The notes beneath the pieces are model-generated. The model searched no databases and was not told the DNA's origin. It was given only the letters and a program-made list of their open reading frames with translations. A program made the position numbers and the translations under genes. Positions 1-10,500 of a stretch of DNA of 64,000 nt are shown here, piece by piece. Every line of letters begins with the position of its first letter. Position 1 is the first letter of the stretch. This DNA is from Dryomyza anilis (Eukaryota > Arthropoda > Insecta > Diptera > Dryomyzidae). The stretch lies in NCBI GenBank assembly GCA_951804985.1, contig OX638130.1, forward strand, positions 117,565,593 to 117,629,592, in the 5' to 3' direction.

Positions 1-245
1 TTTGAAGAGCAGATTCCTACCAGTAAAACTAGTTAAAAACAGGTCGTTTACTGGTAGGAATTTGAAGAGAGATTCCCTGCCAGTAAAACTTGTCAATAAC
101 TGGTAGGAATGGGTCGGTTACTGGTAGGAAAATGCCCGGAAACAGAAGAATTTTACTGTCTAGTTTCTGGTCGGAGTGTGCGTGACATCGTTTGTGAGTT
201 ACTCGACAAGTGACTAGTAATACTGGCTGGATACTGGTAGAAATT
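1..245. repeat. CTGGTAGG/CCAGTAAAACT dispersed tandem repeat
   Basis: The first 245 bases are imperfect ~60-bp units containing TTTGAAGAG, CCAGTAAAACT and GGTTACTGGTAGG. They end in a distinctive tail (GTGCGTGACATCG, GAGTTACTCGACAAG, ACTGGCTGGATACTGG). The same units and the same tail recur at 45378-46255 in the last deltex intron, so this is a dispersed family. No coding capacity is visible; the short reading frame at 251-484 just after it has no recognisable features. Confidence 0.7.
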
Positions 246-394
246 GTTACATGGCTTGTTATAGAACCGAACTGGAAACGCTTTTATCGAAGTTATATTT
301 GAAAAGTGGAAACAGAAGAAAAAATTTCAGGAATTGCTTTAAAAAATTAATAAATCTATTTGATCCAATTACACAGCAAAACAACACAAAAATT

Positions 395-1695
395 ATACGC
401 GATCTAAATATGATTTTCCGATGGACGTCAAGATTCAAATCACTACTTCATACTCAGTTTTTTCAGATTGCCTCAAGTTTTTGAGTTATTACGCAAAAAA
501 CATATATCGTCGTTGTAGAACGAAAAGTCACCAAATTCATTTTCAAAATATTCAAAACTTTATATATCTGTCAATTTTTAATCAATGATCTCAATTTTGT
601 TTACTACATGATAAGAAAATGTTAATATATCAATTGATATCTCAACTTTTAAAATGCATCAATTACCTTTTATATTTTTTCATAAAAATGTATTTAGTGA
701 CTTTTCGTTCTACAACGACGATATGGCTATTCTCGTGTTTTTCTACATATTTTGATCTATAACTTTTTACAGATTTGAGACATTTCTCTTGTATTCTATT
801 GAGAATACTTCAGTAAATATTTTGAAATAAACCACATAAAATTCGGATTGATCTGACGCAAGTTATGATCAGTCAAACGCAAAAAATATGAATTTTAAGG
901 TGTGCCTATTATTTGTTACATAACATCTATGATTTCAGACATGATCTACAATTCTATACTTCCTCTTACTTTGTTTTTGCAAACCACTCTTTAAGTCATC
1001 AGCATACGGTGAATTTCACAAATTCGATTAAAAAATGTACCTTTTTTTTGTTCGATATAAACATAAGCAGGAAAATATTTTATTTTAAAAGTATGAACAT
1101 TTAGTAGGTGATCTTCATTTGACTTTATTGTAGGATACTGAGGCAAAACCATGAAAGGCTGAATTCTACTGGTTTAAGGTTTTGTTGAAAGTTCTATGAA
1201 TAAATTATGGACAAAGAAATTATATTGATTAAAAGGAGCACTACACAAGAAAATTTAAATCAAAAATCGTAAGCGTGAATTTGCTTTTAATCTGAAGACT
1301 TAAAGAGTGATTTGCAAAAACAAAGTAAGAGGAATCATAGAATTATGGATCTAGTTTCACATATAAAATATAATTTTATTGAATTATGAAAACTTAATAA
1401 TACACCTAATAGATACACCTTGAAATTCCGTATTCCGTCCATATTTATTCGAATTTCATGTGGTTTATTTTAAAATATTAGCTGAATTATTCTCAGAGGG
1501 ATATAAAAGAAATGTGATCGAAAACTAAAATATGTAAAAAGTTATAGACCAAAATATGTAGAAAAACACGAAAATTTCGATATATTTGTATTAGGTAATA
1601 ACTCAAAACTTGAGGCAATCTGAAAAAACTGAGTATGAGGTAGTGTTTAGAATCTTGAAATCCATCGGAAAATTATACCAATATCGTGGATAATA
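395..1695. repeat. Large inverted repeat (foldback), one arm interrupted by a MITE
   Basis: Bases about 400-1110 are the imperfect reverse complement of about 1250-1690. Matching landmarks are TTTTTCAGATTGCCTCAAG at about 459 versus CTTGAGGCAATCTGAAAAA at about 1610, TCTATAACTTTTTACA at about 757 versus TGTAAAAAGTTATAGA at about 1530, and the AGTAAGAGGAA motif at about 1325 versus TTCCTCTTACT at about 960. The left arm is longer because a 221-bp MITE (504-724) sits inside it and is missing from the right arm. Confidence 0.75.
504..724. mobile_element. MITE, ATATCGTCGTTGTAGAACG family, copy 1
   Basis: Terminal inverted repeats begin ATATCGTCGTTGTAGAACG and continue AAAAGTCAC; the other end is the exact complement. 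The interior is AT-rich with a conserved CATGATAAGAAAATG block, and there is no coding capacity. It interrupts the left arm of a larger inverted repeat, and the partner arm at about 1590-1560 shows roughly what the empty site looked like. Related copies lie at 1712-1971, 3836-4058 and 35629-35859. Confidence 0.85.
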
Positions 1696-1711
1696 ATAAT
1701 GATATATTAAA

Positions 1712-1971
1712 TTTAGATTTTTAGAACTAAAAGTCACCAACTACATTTTCAAAATGCAAATTGTTCATTTTCAAAAATCTTTATATATCTTTCAATTTTT
1801 GATCGATGAGCTCAATATTGGTACCAAATGATAAGAAAATGTGACTCTATCAATTGGTATTGCAACTTTATAAATGTACCAAATACTTTTTGTATTAATT
1901 ACCAACAAAGTTGAAATTTAAGATTTTCATAAAAATGTATTTGGTAACTTTTAGTTCTACAACGACGATAT
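1712..1971. mobile_element. MITE, ATATCGTCGTTGTAGAACG family, copy 2 (degenerate left end)
   Basis: The right end is intact (GTTCTACAACGACGATAT) and the interior carries the family block ATGATAAGAAAATG and TATCAATTG. The left end is decayed: TTTTTAGAACTAAAAGTCACC instead of the full inverted repeat. Confidence 0.75.
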
Positions 1972-2646
1972 ATGATAATTCATCATGAATAAAAACGTGA
2001 ATATTTTTTTAATCGCAGTTTTGTCCAGAAAAAATGTTGTATATTATATTAATATTATATTTCAGTGCAAAATTTAATTCCAAAGGAAAGTGTAGGGGAA
2101 TTTATTCATTATAGTGCTGGCTGATAATAGTTTCATAGTCGCCTTTGAGTTTTCTTGTGGTAGACCGACCTAATAAATACTTCTGACTAACAAAACTAAT
2201 CAAATATATATTTTGAAAAGTGTCACTGCCTGAGGATTCGATTGGAGTGATTTGGCGCAAAACGGCCGAATGAGTATCTTTAAATTTTACAGACAGAAAG
2301 ACAATTATAAATCAGTTAATATGACATTTTAAATAGTTTTGATATGTTGACTTAACCTCGAATCACACGATTAACTAATTTGTATCAATTTCAGTTTGTA
2401 TTAACACAAAAGTTGATGTATATGGTTGATGCGCGTGTAGTCAACAAATATCAACACAAATTTTTGTATCGAAACTGACATACAGAATCTGTATAAATTT
2501 GTGTCAACAGGAAATTGTCCCCCATTTATTGATATTCGACCAAATTGTGTTGATTGTTGAAAATGTGACTAAAAAACTGGACCTAACAGATAAAATATTA
2601 AATAAAGAAACATTTTATATCACCGTGCGACAGTATTTTTCACGGG

Positions 2647-3452
2647 ATCCGTACGATATGTCGAAAAATAAAATGTCGAAACCTAAAAATGTCGAAATTT
2701 TAAAAGCCTTAAAATGCCGAAACCATTTTTGGCCGAAACAAAAAATGTCGAAAAAATATTTTAAAGCTAGAAATATCGACAAAAAAAATTGAAAATAAAA
2801 CATGCACACATTTTTTTTATAGCAAAAAATGTCGAAAATTAAAATCTCGAAATATCAAAATGTAGAAATATAAATTTTAAATCTTATAGCCACACCAAAT
2901 AGATAGGGATGCAACTCACCTTCTGCGATATCAATGGAATTTTATCGTAGCGGAAATATGAATATCCGTACGAATACAAATATTTAGCTACTCTAGGATC
3001 TATGCGGAATGGAACATATTCGGACATATTCATCCTGAATTCCATTATGCACGGATCCTAAAGTAGCTAAAAATTTGAATTCGTAGCTAAGATTTGAAAA
3101 TTCGCTACGACTGGACTCAGAATTTTGGGTGTCTGTGTTACGAATATGTTATTTTTTAAAATTTCTATCTTCGTATTTTATTATATTTATTTAAATTTGT
3201 TGCTTACTAAAATATTTTTCTTACACAAGAATCGCTATTTTTGTTACTATGTATTTATTTCGACATTTTTTCGGTTAAAAATGATTTCAATATTTTAAAT
3301 TTCGACATTTTTAGTTTTCGACATTTTAGTTTTCGACATTTTAGTTTTCAACATTTTTGTTTTCGACATTTTTAGGTTTCGTAGAAAACATTTTTGTCTT
3401 CGGTATTTTTAGTTCCGATATTTTAAATTTCGACTTATTGCACCAGATCCAT
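2647..3452. mobile_element. Foldback element with arms made of TGTCGAAA subrepeats
   Basis: The left arm (2647-2880) is a run of AAAATGTCGAAA-like units. The right arm (3250-3452) is the same motif inverted (TTTCGACATTTTTAG). The outermost sequences match as inverted repeats (GGGATCCGTACGATATGTCG versus the complement of CGACTTATTGCACCAGATCC). About 370 bp of unrelated sequence separates the arms. Arms built of short direct repeats are the hallmark of FB-type foldback elements in flies; membership of that class is inferred. The reading frames at 2499-2809 are by-products of the subrepeats. Confidence 0.65.
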
Positions 3453-3835
3453 TTTTCACACATGAAAAAATCGTCATATACGTGAACTAGTGAGAATTTC
3501 TGCGAAAGCAGTTTTTTTTTAGGTTAATGCGTTTGAAACGCAAGTGCATATCATATTTTCATATATAAAAAATATATTAAATAAAATTTAATGTAATTTA
3601 TAGCTGAGAACTCACTGCATATGAATATGAAAATGATTTTCCCATATCATTTCAGGTTGAAGGTTTTAAACCCATTTGAAATGCTATTACGAGATATTTT
3701 CAAAATCAATTCAAATTTATTAATTTAAAATTTGATGATAATTGATGATACCATTAAAATGCATGTCTCAGCTATGAAGTACATTGAACTTTTTTCAAAT
3801 ATTCGACTAAAAATGTATCTATTTATAATATGAAA

Positions 3836-4058
3836 ATATCGTCGTTGTAGTAGGAAAAGTCATCAAATACATTTTTAAAATGCCAAATATTCATTGACAA
3901 ATTTTGTTTACCACATGATAAGAAAATGTAAATCTATCAATTGATATTTCAACTTTAAAAAATCATCAATTACTTTTTATAATATTAATCAACAAACTCG
4001 AAATTTATGTTTTTCATAAAAATGTATTTTGTGACTTTTCGTTCTACAACGACGATAT
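3836..4058. mobile_element. MITE, ATATCGTCGTTGTAGAACG family, copy 3
   Basis: A 223-bp copy: left end ATATCGTCGTTGTAG, right end GTTCTACAACGACGATAT, interior with CACATGATAAGAAAATG and CATAAAAATGTATTT as in copy 1. Its right end abuts a second, unrelated MITE starting at 4060. Confidence 0.85.
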
Positions 4059-4059
4059 G

Positions 4060-4315
4060 ATATCACTCATTTACTACAAAAGTGTCATAATTCAAATGTG
4101 TTAATTATGCAGAATTATCCGTTATATCATGTTTCATCTTGTGTCAAAAATTCGTATTCATATCTTGTATACTCACCGCTTAAGAAGAGAACTGTCGTTT
4201 ACTCATTTCATATGTCACATATATGTGACAATTCATATGCAAGGTGAGAGTCAATTGAAAACTTTAAAAGCATTTTGTTTTTATTTATGGCACTCTTGTA
4301 GTAAATGAGCGATAT
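4060..4315. mobile_element. MITE with CACTCATTTACTAC inverted ends
   Basis: Left end ATATCACTCATTTACTAC and right end GTAGTAAATGAGCGATAT are inverted repeats with one mismatch, 256 bp apart. The interior includes a short palindrome, CATATGTCACATATATGTGAC. No reading frame of note. Confidence 0.7.
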
Positions 4316-5098
4316 GAAAATAAACACCTTAAACGAATTGAAAGTGTTTTCACACAATAACTCAGCATGTTCTATAGCATGTCGATTTTTTCATGTATGC
4401 AAATCTTTTACGATTTTTGTAGCACAGTGTTTATAGCACAGAACTGGTAACGCTTACATTTCAAAAGACAAAAGCGTTATTGTATAGAATAATAAAAACA
4501 CAAACAAAGAAAATTCATTGCGGTTCCAGTGACTGCTATTTAAACGCGCTCTAAAAAAAGTTAACAAATGAATTTAAATAAAAAAAAATGTCATGATTTT
4601 CTGAAGGTTTTTTTACGAATTCGTGTTCGTTTCATTTTACGTTATCAGACCGTATTAAAAAAGAAATACCATTCAAGAGATTATCATCATGTTTTTTTAT
4701 CAATTAATACCAATCATGAACAAAATTTGTTAAAAATGTTCAAATTGTTTCGTGTTTGTTTTGTTTTACGTTAGCTGACCGTATTTAAAATTTAATTCTT
4801 CGAATCCATCTAATCAAATGATTATTATGTCTGTATCAAATAAAACCAATAAATTAATTACTTTTGATAAACATAATAGCTCTACAAGGCAGAAATAAAC
4901 GCAAACACCTCTCACATAATTTTCTTAACACATATTCCATTTTGACATAAGCTAGGGATATTTGAGAGCAGTTTAAGACGTTTGACAGAACCCTACGAGA
5001 AAATTATAGCAACTGGTCTAAAGCTTTCTATGAGTTGCCAATTGTCCATATTCTATGACAATGCAGTGTTAAAGTGGCCGTTAAAGTGACAGCCAACT
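4316..5098. other. AT-rich intergenic DNA, nothing identified
   Basis: No gene, RNA or clear repeat boundary seen. A 68-codon reading frame at 4568-4774 has no domain, no splice context and biased AT composition, so I do not regard it as a gene. Confidence 0.4.
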
Positions 5099-6005
5099 TT
5101 TTTTTTTTAGAAAAATCTACGTTGTCAGATTTTTAAAACGTCGATAGAAAAATGATATCTCATTAGAATTATTTCGAGTCAGGTTTTTATTTTAGAATAG
5201 CTTTTTCTATTCCAACACAGATTTTTGCATATTTTTAGTATTTAAGCTAAATGTGAGAATTTTTAATATTTTTTTATTAAAACAATTTACATGCCTCTTT
5301 CTGTATTTCGAAACGAAAGACTAATAGACGAAAGTGACGTAATTTTAAATAGATTTCAAGGTTTTAAAAGTCAATTAACATGAAATAACAATTTGTGTGA
5401 CGAAATTATGACGTCAAATGTTCGTTCCATCGTTTGTTTCGTAACACAGAAAGTGGGTATTAAGCCAGAATCACACGATTGAATAAACAAATTTCTTTTG
5501 AATCAATTTTCAAATAATTTTAATATCAATCGTGTGATTGCTCATATTTTGTATGAAATGTATGGCAATTACACGATCGATAATTAAATTGTTTTGAAAA
5601 TTGATTCAAAAGTTTATTGTTTATTCAATCGTGTGATTCTGGCTTAATACTCACTTTCTGTGTTACGAAACAAACGATGAAACGAACATTTGACGTCATA
5701 ATTTCGTCACACAAATTGTTATTTCAGGTTAATTGACTTTTAAAACCTTGAAATCTATTTAAAATTACGTCACTTTCGTCTTTTAGTCTTTCGTTTCGAA
5801 ACACAGAAAGAGGCAGGTAAATTGTCTTAATTAAAAAATATTAAAAATTCTCACATTTAGCTTAAATACTAAAAATATGCAAAAATCTGTGATGGAATAG
5901 AAAAAGCTATTCTGAAATAAAAACCTGTCTCGAAATTCTAATGAGATATATTTTATCTACCGACGTTTTAAAAATCTTACAACGTAGATTTTTCTAAAAA
6001 AAAGA
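5099..6005. repeat. Near-perfect 0.9-kb palindrome (hairpin-forming inverted repeat)
   Basis: Two ~435-bp arms meet near 5553 and are almost exact reverse complements. Examples are AGAAAAATCTACGTTGT (5109) versus ACAACGTAGATTTTTCT (about 5980), TGTGTGACGAAATTATGACG versus CGTCATAATTTCGTCACACA, and the innermost ATCGTGTGATTG versus CAATTACACGAT. An inner unit with ends TTAAGCCAGAATCACACGAT (about 5459-5648) sits at the centre. Either strand, if transcribed, would fold into a very long hairpin. No coding capacity. Confidence 0.9.
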
Positions 6006-6013
6006 AAACTAGG

Positions 6014-6430
6014 GATATGAGATTAATCAATTAATCAAAATATTGATTAATGAGAATCCTGATAAAATGATTAATCAATTAATAGAAATCCTGATTAATT
6101 TATTAATAATAATTTTGATTAATTGGAAATGAAAAAAATTTATTCAACAACATTTGAACATTTTATCAACTTAAATAAAGTGAAAATTTATTTTTGAAAT
6201 AAGAATAAAAATAAAAGGAAGTGTTTTAAATGTTCAAAAACCATATAGTAAAGTATTTTAAATATTTCGCGAAGAAGAAATTAATTAATTAATCAGAAAT
6301 TCGATTAATCAAAATGCTGTTTAATCAATTAATCCTAATTCATAATCCTGAATAATTGATTAATCAATGTTCTGATTAATCGAAAATCTTGATTAATCAA
6401 TTAGCCGGAAATTTGATTAATCAATAAATT
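6014..6430. repeat. ATTAATCAA-rich degenerate tandem repeat
   Basis: Dense imperfect repeats of GATTAATCAATTAATC and its complement. A similar patch at 62433-62530 also follows a short GGG-containing lead (AACTAGGGATATGAG here, TTAGGGGTGTGCGG there), which suggests a shared dispersed element. The nature of the element is not established. Confidence 0.55.
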
Positions 6431-7385
6431 TCATAGAAAAGACATTTTTATCTTTCTTTGCGTTTCAATGTATTTTTTTTTTTTGAAAATTTTTAATACA
6501 TGATATTTTTTTTATTGTATGTGAGATTTTTTAGTTATTTCAGATTTTTTTCGGAAGAATTTTTAATGCATGAGAGATTTTTTGTTAATTTTTTTTATAG
6601 ATTGTAAAATTTTTTAATGGCTGACAGATTTTTTAATTAATCCGTCTATAGTTTTAAATGTGGCAGATCTAGAGCAGTTGATATAATTACCCATAGGGAA
6701 ACTAGGGACGCCTACGAAATTCTGTTAAACTATTCTGTTGAATATTTCTACCTCCTAATTGTATCATGGTTACAAAATGTTCCAAAATATAACGTTTTCT
6801 TATTAGCAACATAATAAATTTTAGAATATTTGATTTGTTTCACCACTACAACGTTATTATAAATGTTCCAACACAAATCCAACATAACGCCAATCCAAAA
6901 AAAGGAATTTCCAACTTCTTATATACAACTTCTTTGCTTAAAAAACAGCTATATAGTATAAGTATTATTATTAGTAGGTATGTATATTATATATAACTTT
7001 ATGTTGTGTGCAATATCAAGCAGTTTTTTTTGCATAGGGTTAAACTCTGCCGCCCGACGCGCTCTTTAAACTGTTAAACGTGTCGTCGTCGTCACTTTGA
7101 CGCTCGACTATGATTATTTACAATATATAAGGATTCCGTAATATGCTCTACTTTTGGCAGAATGCATGCCTTGCTGCACGGACATTCGTTACGTGTCTCA
7201 TTTAAATACATTACAAAGTATATACAACGGAAGCGCGTAGGATGTAATTGTAAGCATTTTTTTTTGAGTGTTTGGGAAGTGACGAACAAACGTAGACATG
7301 TAGCATAAATATTATTGTGTTTTTTTTTCTTAACTTTTCTTTCTTCTTCTTCTTTTTCATTATAATAACTAGGCATATTTCGTAT
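6431..7385 (-). other. Downstream flank / probable 3' UTR of the BCR-like gene
   Basis: The sequence follows the stop codon of the minus-strand BCR-like gene. The part nearest the stop (about 7030-7385) is richer in GC and less repetitive, as expected for a 3' UTR. A minus-strand AATAAA is present at 6511-6516, but I cannot tell whether it is used. Reading frames on the minus strand at 7092-7376 are not supported as genes. Confidence 0.35.
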
Positions 7386-7575
7386 TTAGTCCTTATTAAT
7401 GCGCGCCTGTAGAAAACAATACAAGATCCCCGCCTGCGCCATAACATCCACCGTACTGGAGGCCAGCAGATCCTTTTGCTTGGTTTGCGTTTGACCGGGA
7501 CGCAACAGTGTGGGTCCAAATACCATGGCCAGATTGTGCAGCGACATTTTGTTGTCGGCCTCTTGATGATGCACT
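7386..7575 (-). CDS. RhoGAP1A: BCR-like exon 13: end of RhoGAP domain and stop
   Basis: Reads [20 protein letters not shown], then PTLLRP and ends [12 protein letters not shown]. [19 protein letters not shown] is the third conserved RhoGAP block, with the asparagine that contacts the GTPase. It ends shortly after the domain, whereas human BCR has a further tail ending in a PDZ-binding motif. Confidence 0.95.
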
Positions 7576-10500
7576 CTTTAAAAAGCAATACAAATATTTA
7601 TTAATCATATATAATGCGTATTACTCAAGCATATATATTTCATAACCAATCATGTTGGTTAATTATATCATTATTCTTAAACATTTCCTAGTCATTATGC
7701 ATTAATCACTTACCTGATAAGATGATCCAATATATGTAAAATGGAGGCTTTGTTTGCCTGTGGCAACTCCTCAAATACTTTTAAAAGTTCATTGATACGT
7801 GCGGTTTCATTGTTATTGCTAAACTGACTGAATGTCTCGAAGAACTTAGGGTAGAGCAGGTCCGAGAACAGCGCTTCGGGCAGTTCACGCAGATATGACT
7901 TCAGAATGCCGGTCACCGAGTGCACATCTACATCTTTGAGCAGTTGCTCGGCTTCATAAGGGTCTAATATGTGAGAGAATTTATGGATTACAAGATGAAT
8001 ATTTGCAATACTCTTGAAATATGTTATTAGTTAATAAAATAGCTTTAAATATATTAGAAGACATTATATTATATATTAATTAAGTTAAGTACCAACCCTA
8101 CACAGAAAAAAAAATAATCATCATATTGATGAATTTCGTTCTTCAAACCATGATTCATTGTATTGAAAACGATTTTACAAACGATATTACAAAACATATA
8201 AACAAAACATCAATGTTATGAATTCATTATCAATATGATGAATGACCGAAAAGGTGTTCTTCAATATGATGAAGTGTATGTGAAGAATACGTTTCATCAT
8301 ATTAATGAACAAATACATAAAATACAACGTATGTGTACATCATATTGAAGAATGCTGTTCATCAAACCAAAATTCAATCAAAATATTTATTTTTGGTTCG
8401 TATTTTGCCATACTTCTCAGTTCTCAAGTAGTTCTTGTCTATTATCTATATATATATAATCTATATATAAAAAATTCATTTTTCGTTTGTTTGTCTGTTT
8501 CTTTGTGCGCTGTGCAAACGTACACATGTGCACGGATTTCCTTAAAATTTGGAAATAATATCCTAGAGACCCAGGAGAATTTTCGTTGACCACGCCTACT
8601 TTTACGCCCATTTTTATTTTTGGTGTATAATTCAGATTCATAGCAAAACCACTGAACGGATTTTTCTGAAAATGTGCATTACTATGCTATAAAGTCCGTG
8701 TAGTATCTTAAACCATAAATAAATCAGATTGGGAAAAGAGGAGTAGCACATACCATAGAACATTAAAATTAAAAACACTTTCAGTCCAATCATGAATAAA
8801 TTTTCCACCGAAATATTTTCACTATTAGGAAATTTGGTATCACAGTGAATTTCGAATGTACGAAAATAATTCACTGGAAAGAGTTTCATATCATGAATTT
8901 CGTTATATAAGAAATTTTTTCCTGATTTACGCATAAATATTACGACAGAAAATTTGTGAGGAAATTGAAGTTTAAAAAATGTAAGTTTTATTATTGGTGT
9001 AACAATAAATAAAAATGCAGTTTAAAATACAATTTTAAGCCAAAGTACCGAACACATCAATACATGCGTATTTAATACCATGATTTTTTTAAACAAAAAA
9101 TCGCAAAATCCGTAAATTTTAACAGTTTTTAATGATTTTCTAGCAACCCTTCAAATTTTCGTGTACCAGATCGAAATTACCGACCAAAAAAATAATTGGA
9201 CATGATATTGTTATATATGCTATATAAGCAAAAAAAAACGTTCAGGGGTTTTGGTAACAAGTGGAGAAGGATTTTAATAATATTAGACCTATCATCTTTT
9301 ATTTGGAAGAAAGTAAAAATAATGTCCTAAAGCTTAATGGGATCTACAGTTTAATGACAAATCCGGTGGGGTAAGTTATTTTAATAGGCGGTGCTTTTAC
9401 TATCGGAGGTTTTCCATTATCTGCGAGAGGTCTGGTATAGCAAAACAATGTATTTTTTTGTTGATGTTGCAGTCGCTGGTCGCAGTCGAATCAGAGACCT
9501 TTCGGTTCGTAGTTCAACACATTAACAAATAAAAATATAAATTTAGAAGGTCTTTAAATTTTGTTGCGCAGAAAGGGATCATAGTTTGACGCAACAGATT
9601 TGAAGAACCTAGGCCGAGTTCTATCACCATTTGAGATGTGCGTGCATATTTGTACTCAAAGTGGTGGACCTGCAGTTTAATGTCGTATCCAAATGGCCGG
9701 GTGAGAGCTTTTCATAGCCAATGTTTTACTCTTGTAGGTTTGTCATTGACTGCCGAGGTAGCGTCGGATAGAAAAATGTTTTCTATGAAAAGATCTTGCA
9801 ATCGCTGGTATTGAATCCAAGACCATTCGGGTCGTAGTCCAAAACCCTAATCAATTGAGTGACCAACGTATAGGGATTTTTATCAGTAGTTCACTCCGTG
9901 TAGTTTCTTGCTTTAATCGATGAAGGATTGACTTCACCAAAAGATATGAAATGCAAGAGCCTGCAACAGTTCAGCAAACATCAATAGAGGAGCAAGGGAA
10001 GTCTCAATCCAGCAACTTCCCAAGTAGAATATTATACGAAATGATACCTAAAAGGACGTCTTTATAATGTTTACTTATTTGCATTCTCAAAAAGCTATCG
10101 AAAAGGTGAATTTCTAACAAATCTGATTTGCATCGTTTTTACGTCAGCTAAACGATGCCAGTATTCCGTAACGTGTTTGCATACCTAAAAAGTTATTGGA
10201 AAGGCGAATGTAGAACAAGTCCCTTTTCTATCGTTTGGTATGCTCTGTAACGATGTCTAGAAAATGTTTGTTTACATTAAGATTTTCAAACTGACAATGA
10301 AAATTTCAAAAATGAATTTAATAAATTTATTTCAACACTTTGTGCGTGAATAAAATACAGCCCATTTGAAAAAGTGCATTACGGACAAATGCTTAATCAG
10401 TAAGCTGTGGCTCCTGCTTCACGACGTATGCGCATTTCGGAAACGCAAGCAACGATTTGACTGCCGGCGCCCAAATCGGTACAGACCCTGTGGCAACTTT

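Noticed and set aside
4568..4774. 68-codon plus-strand frame
   Set aside because: AT-biased composition, no domain and no promoter or splice context; adjacent to MITE-rich DNA.
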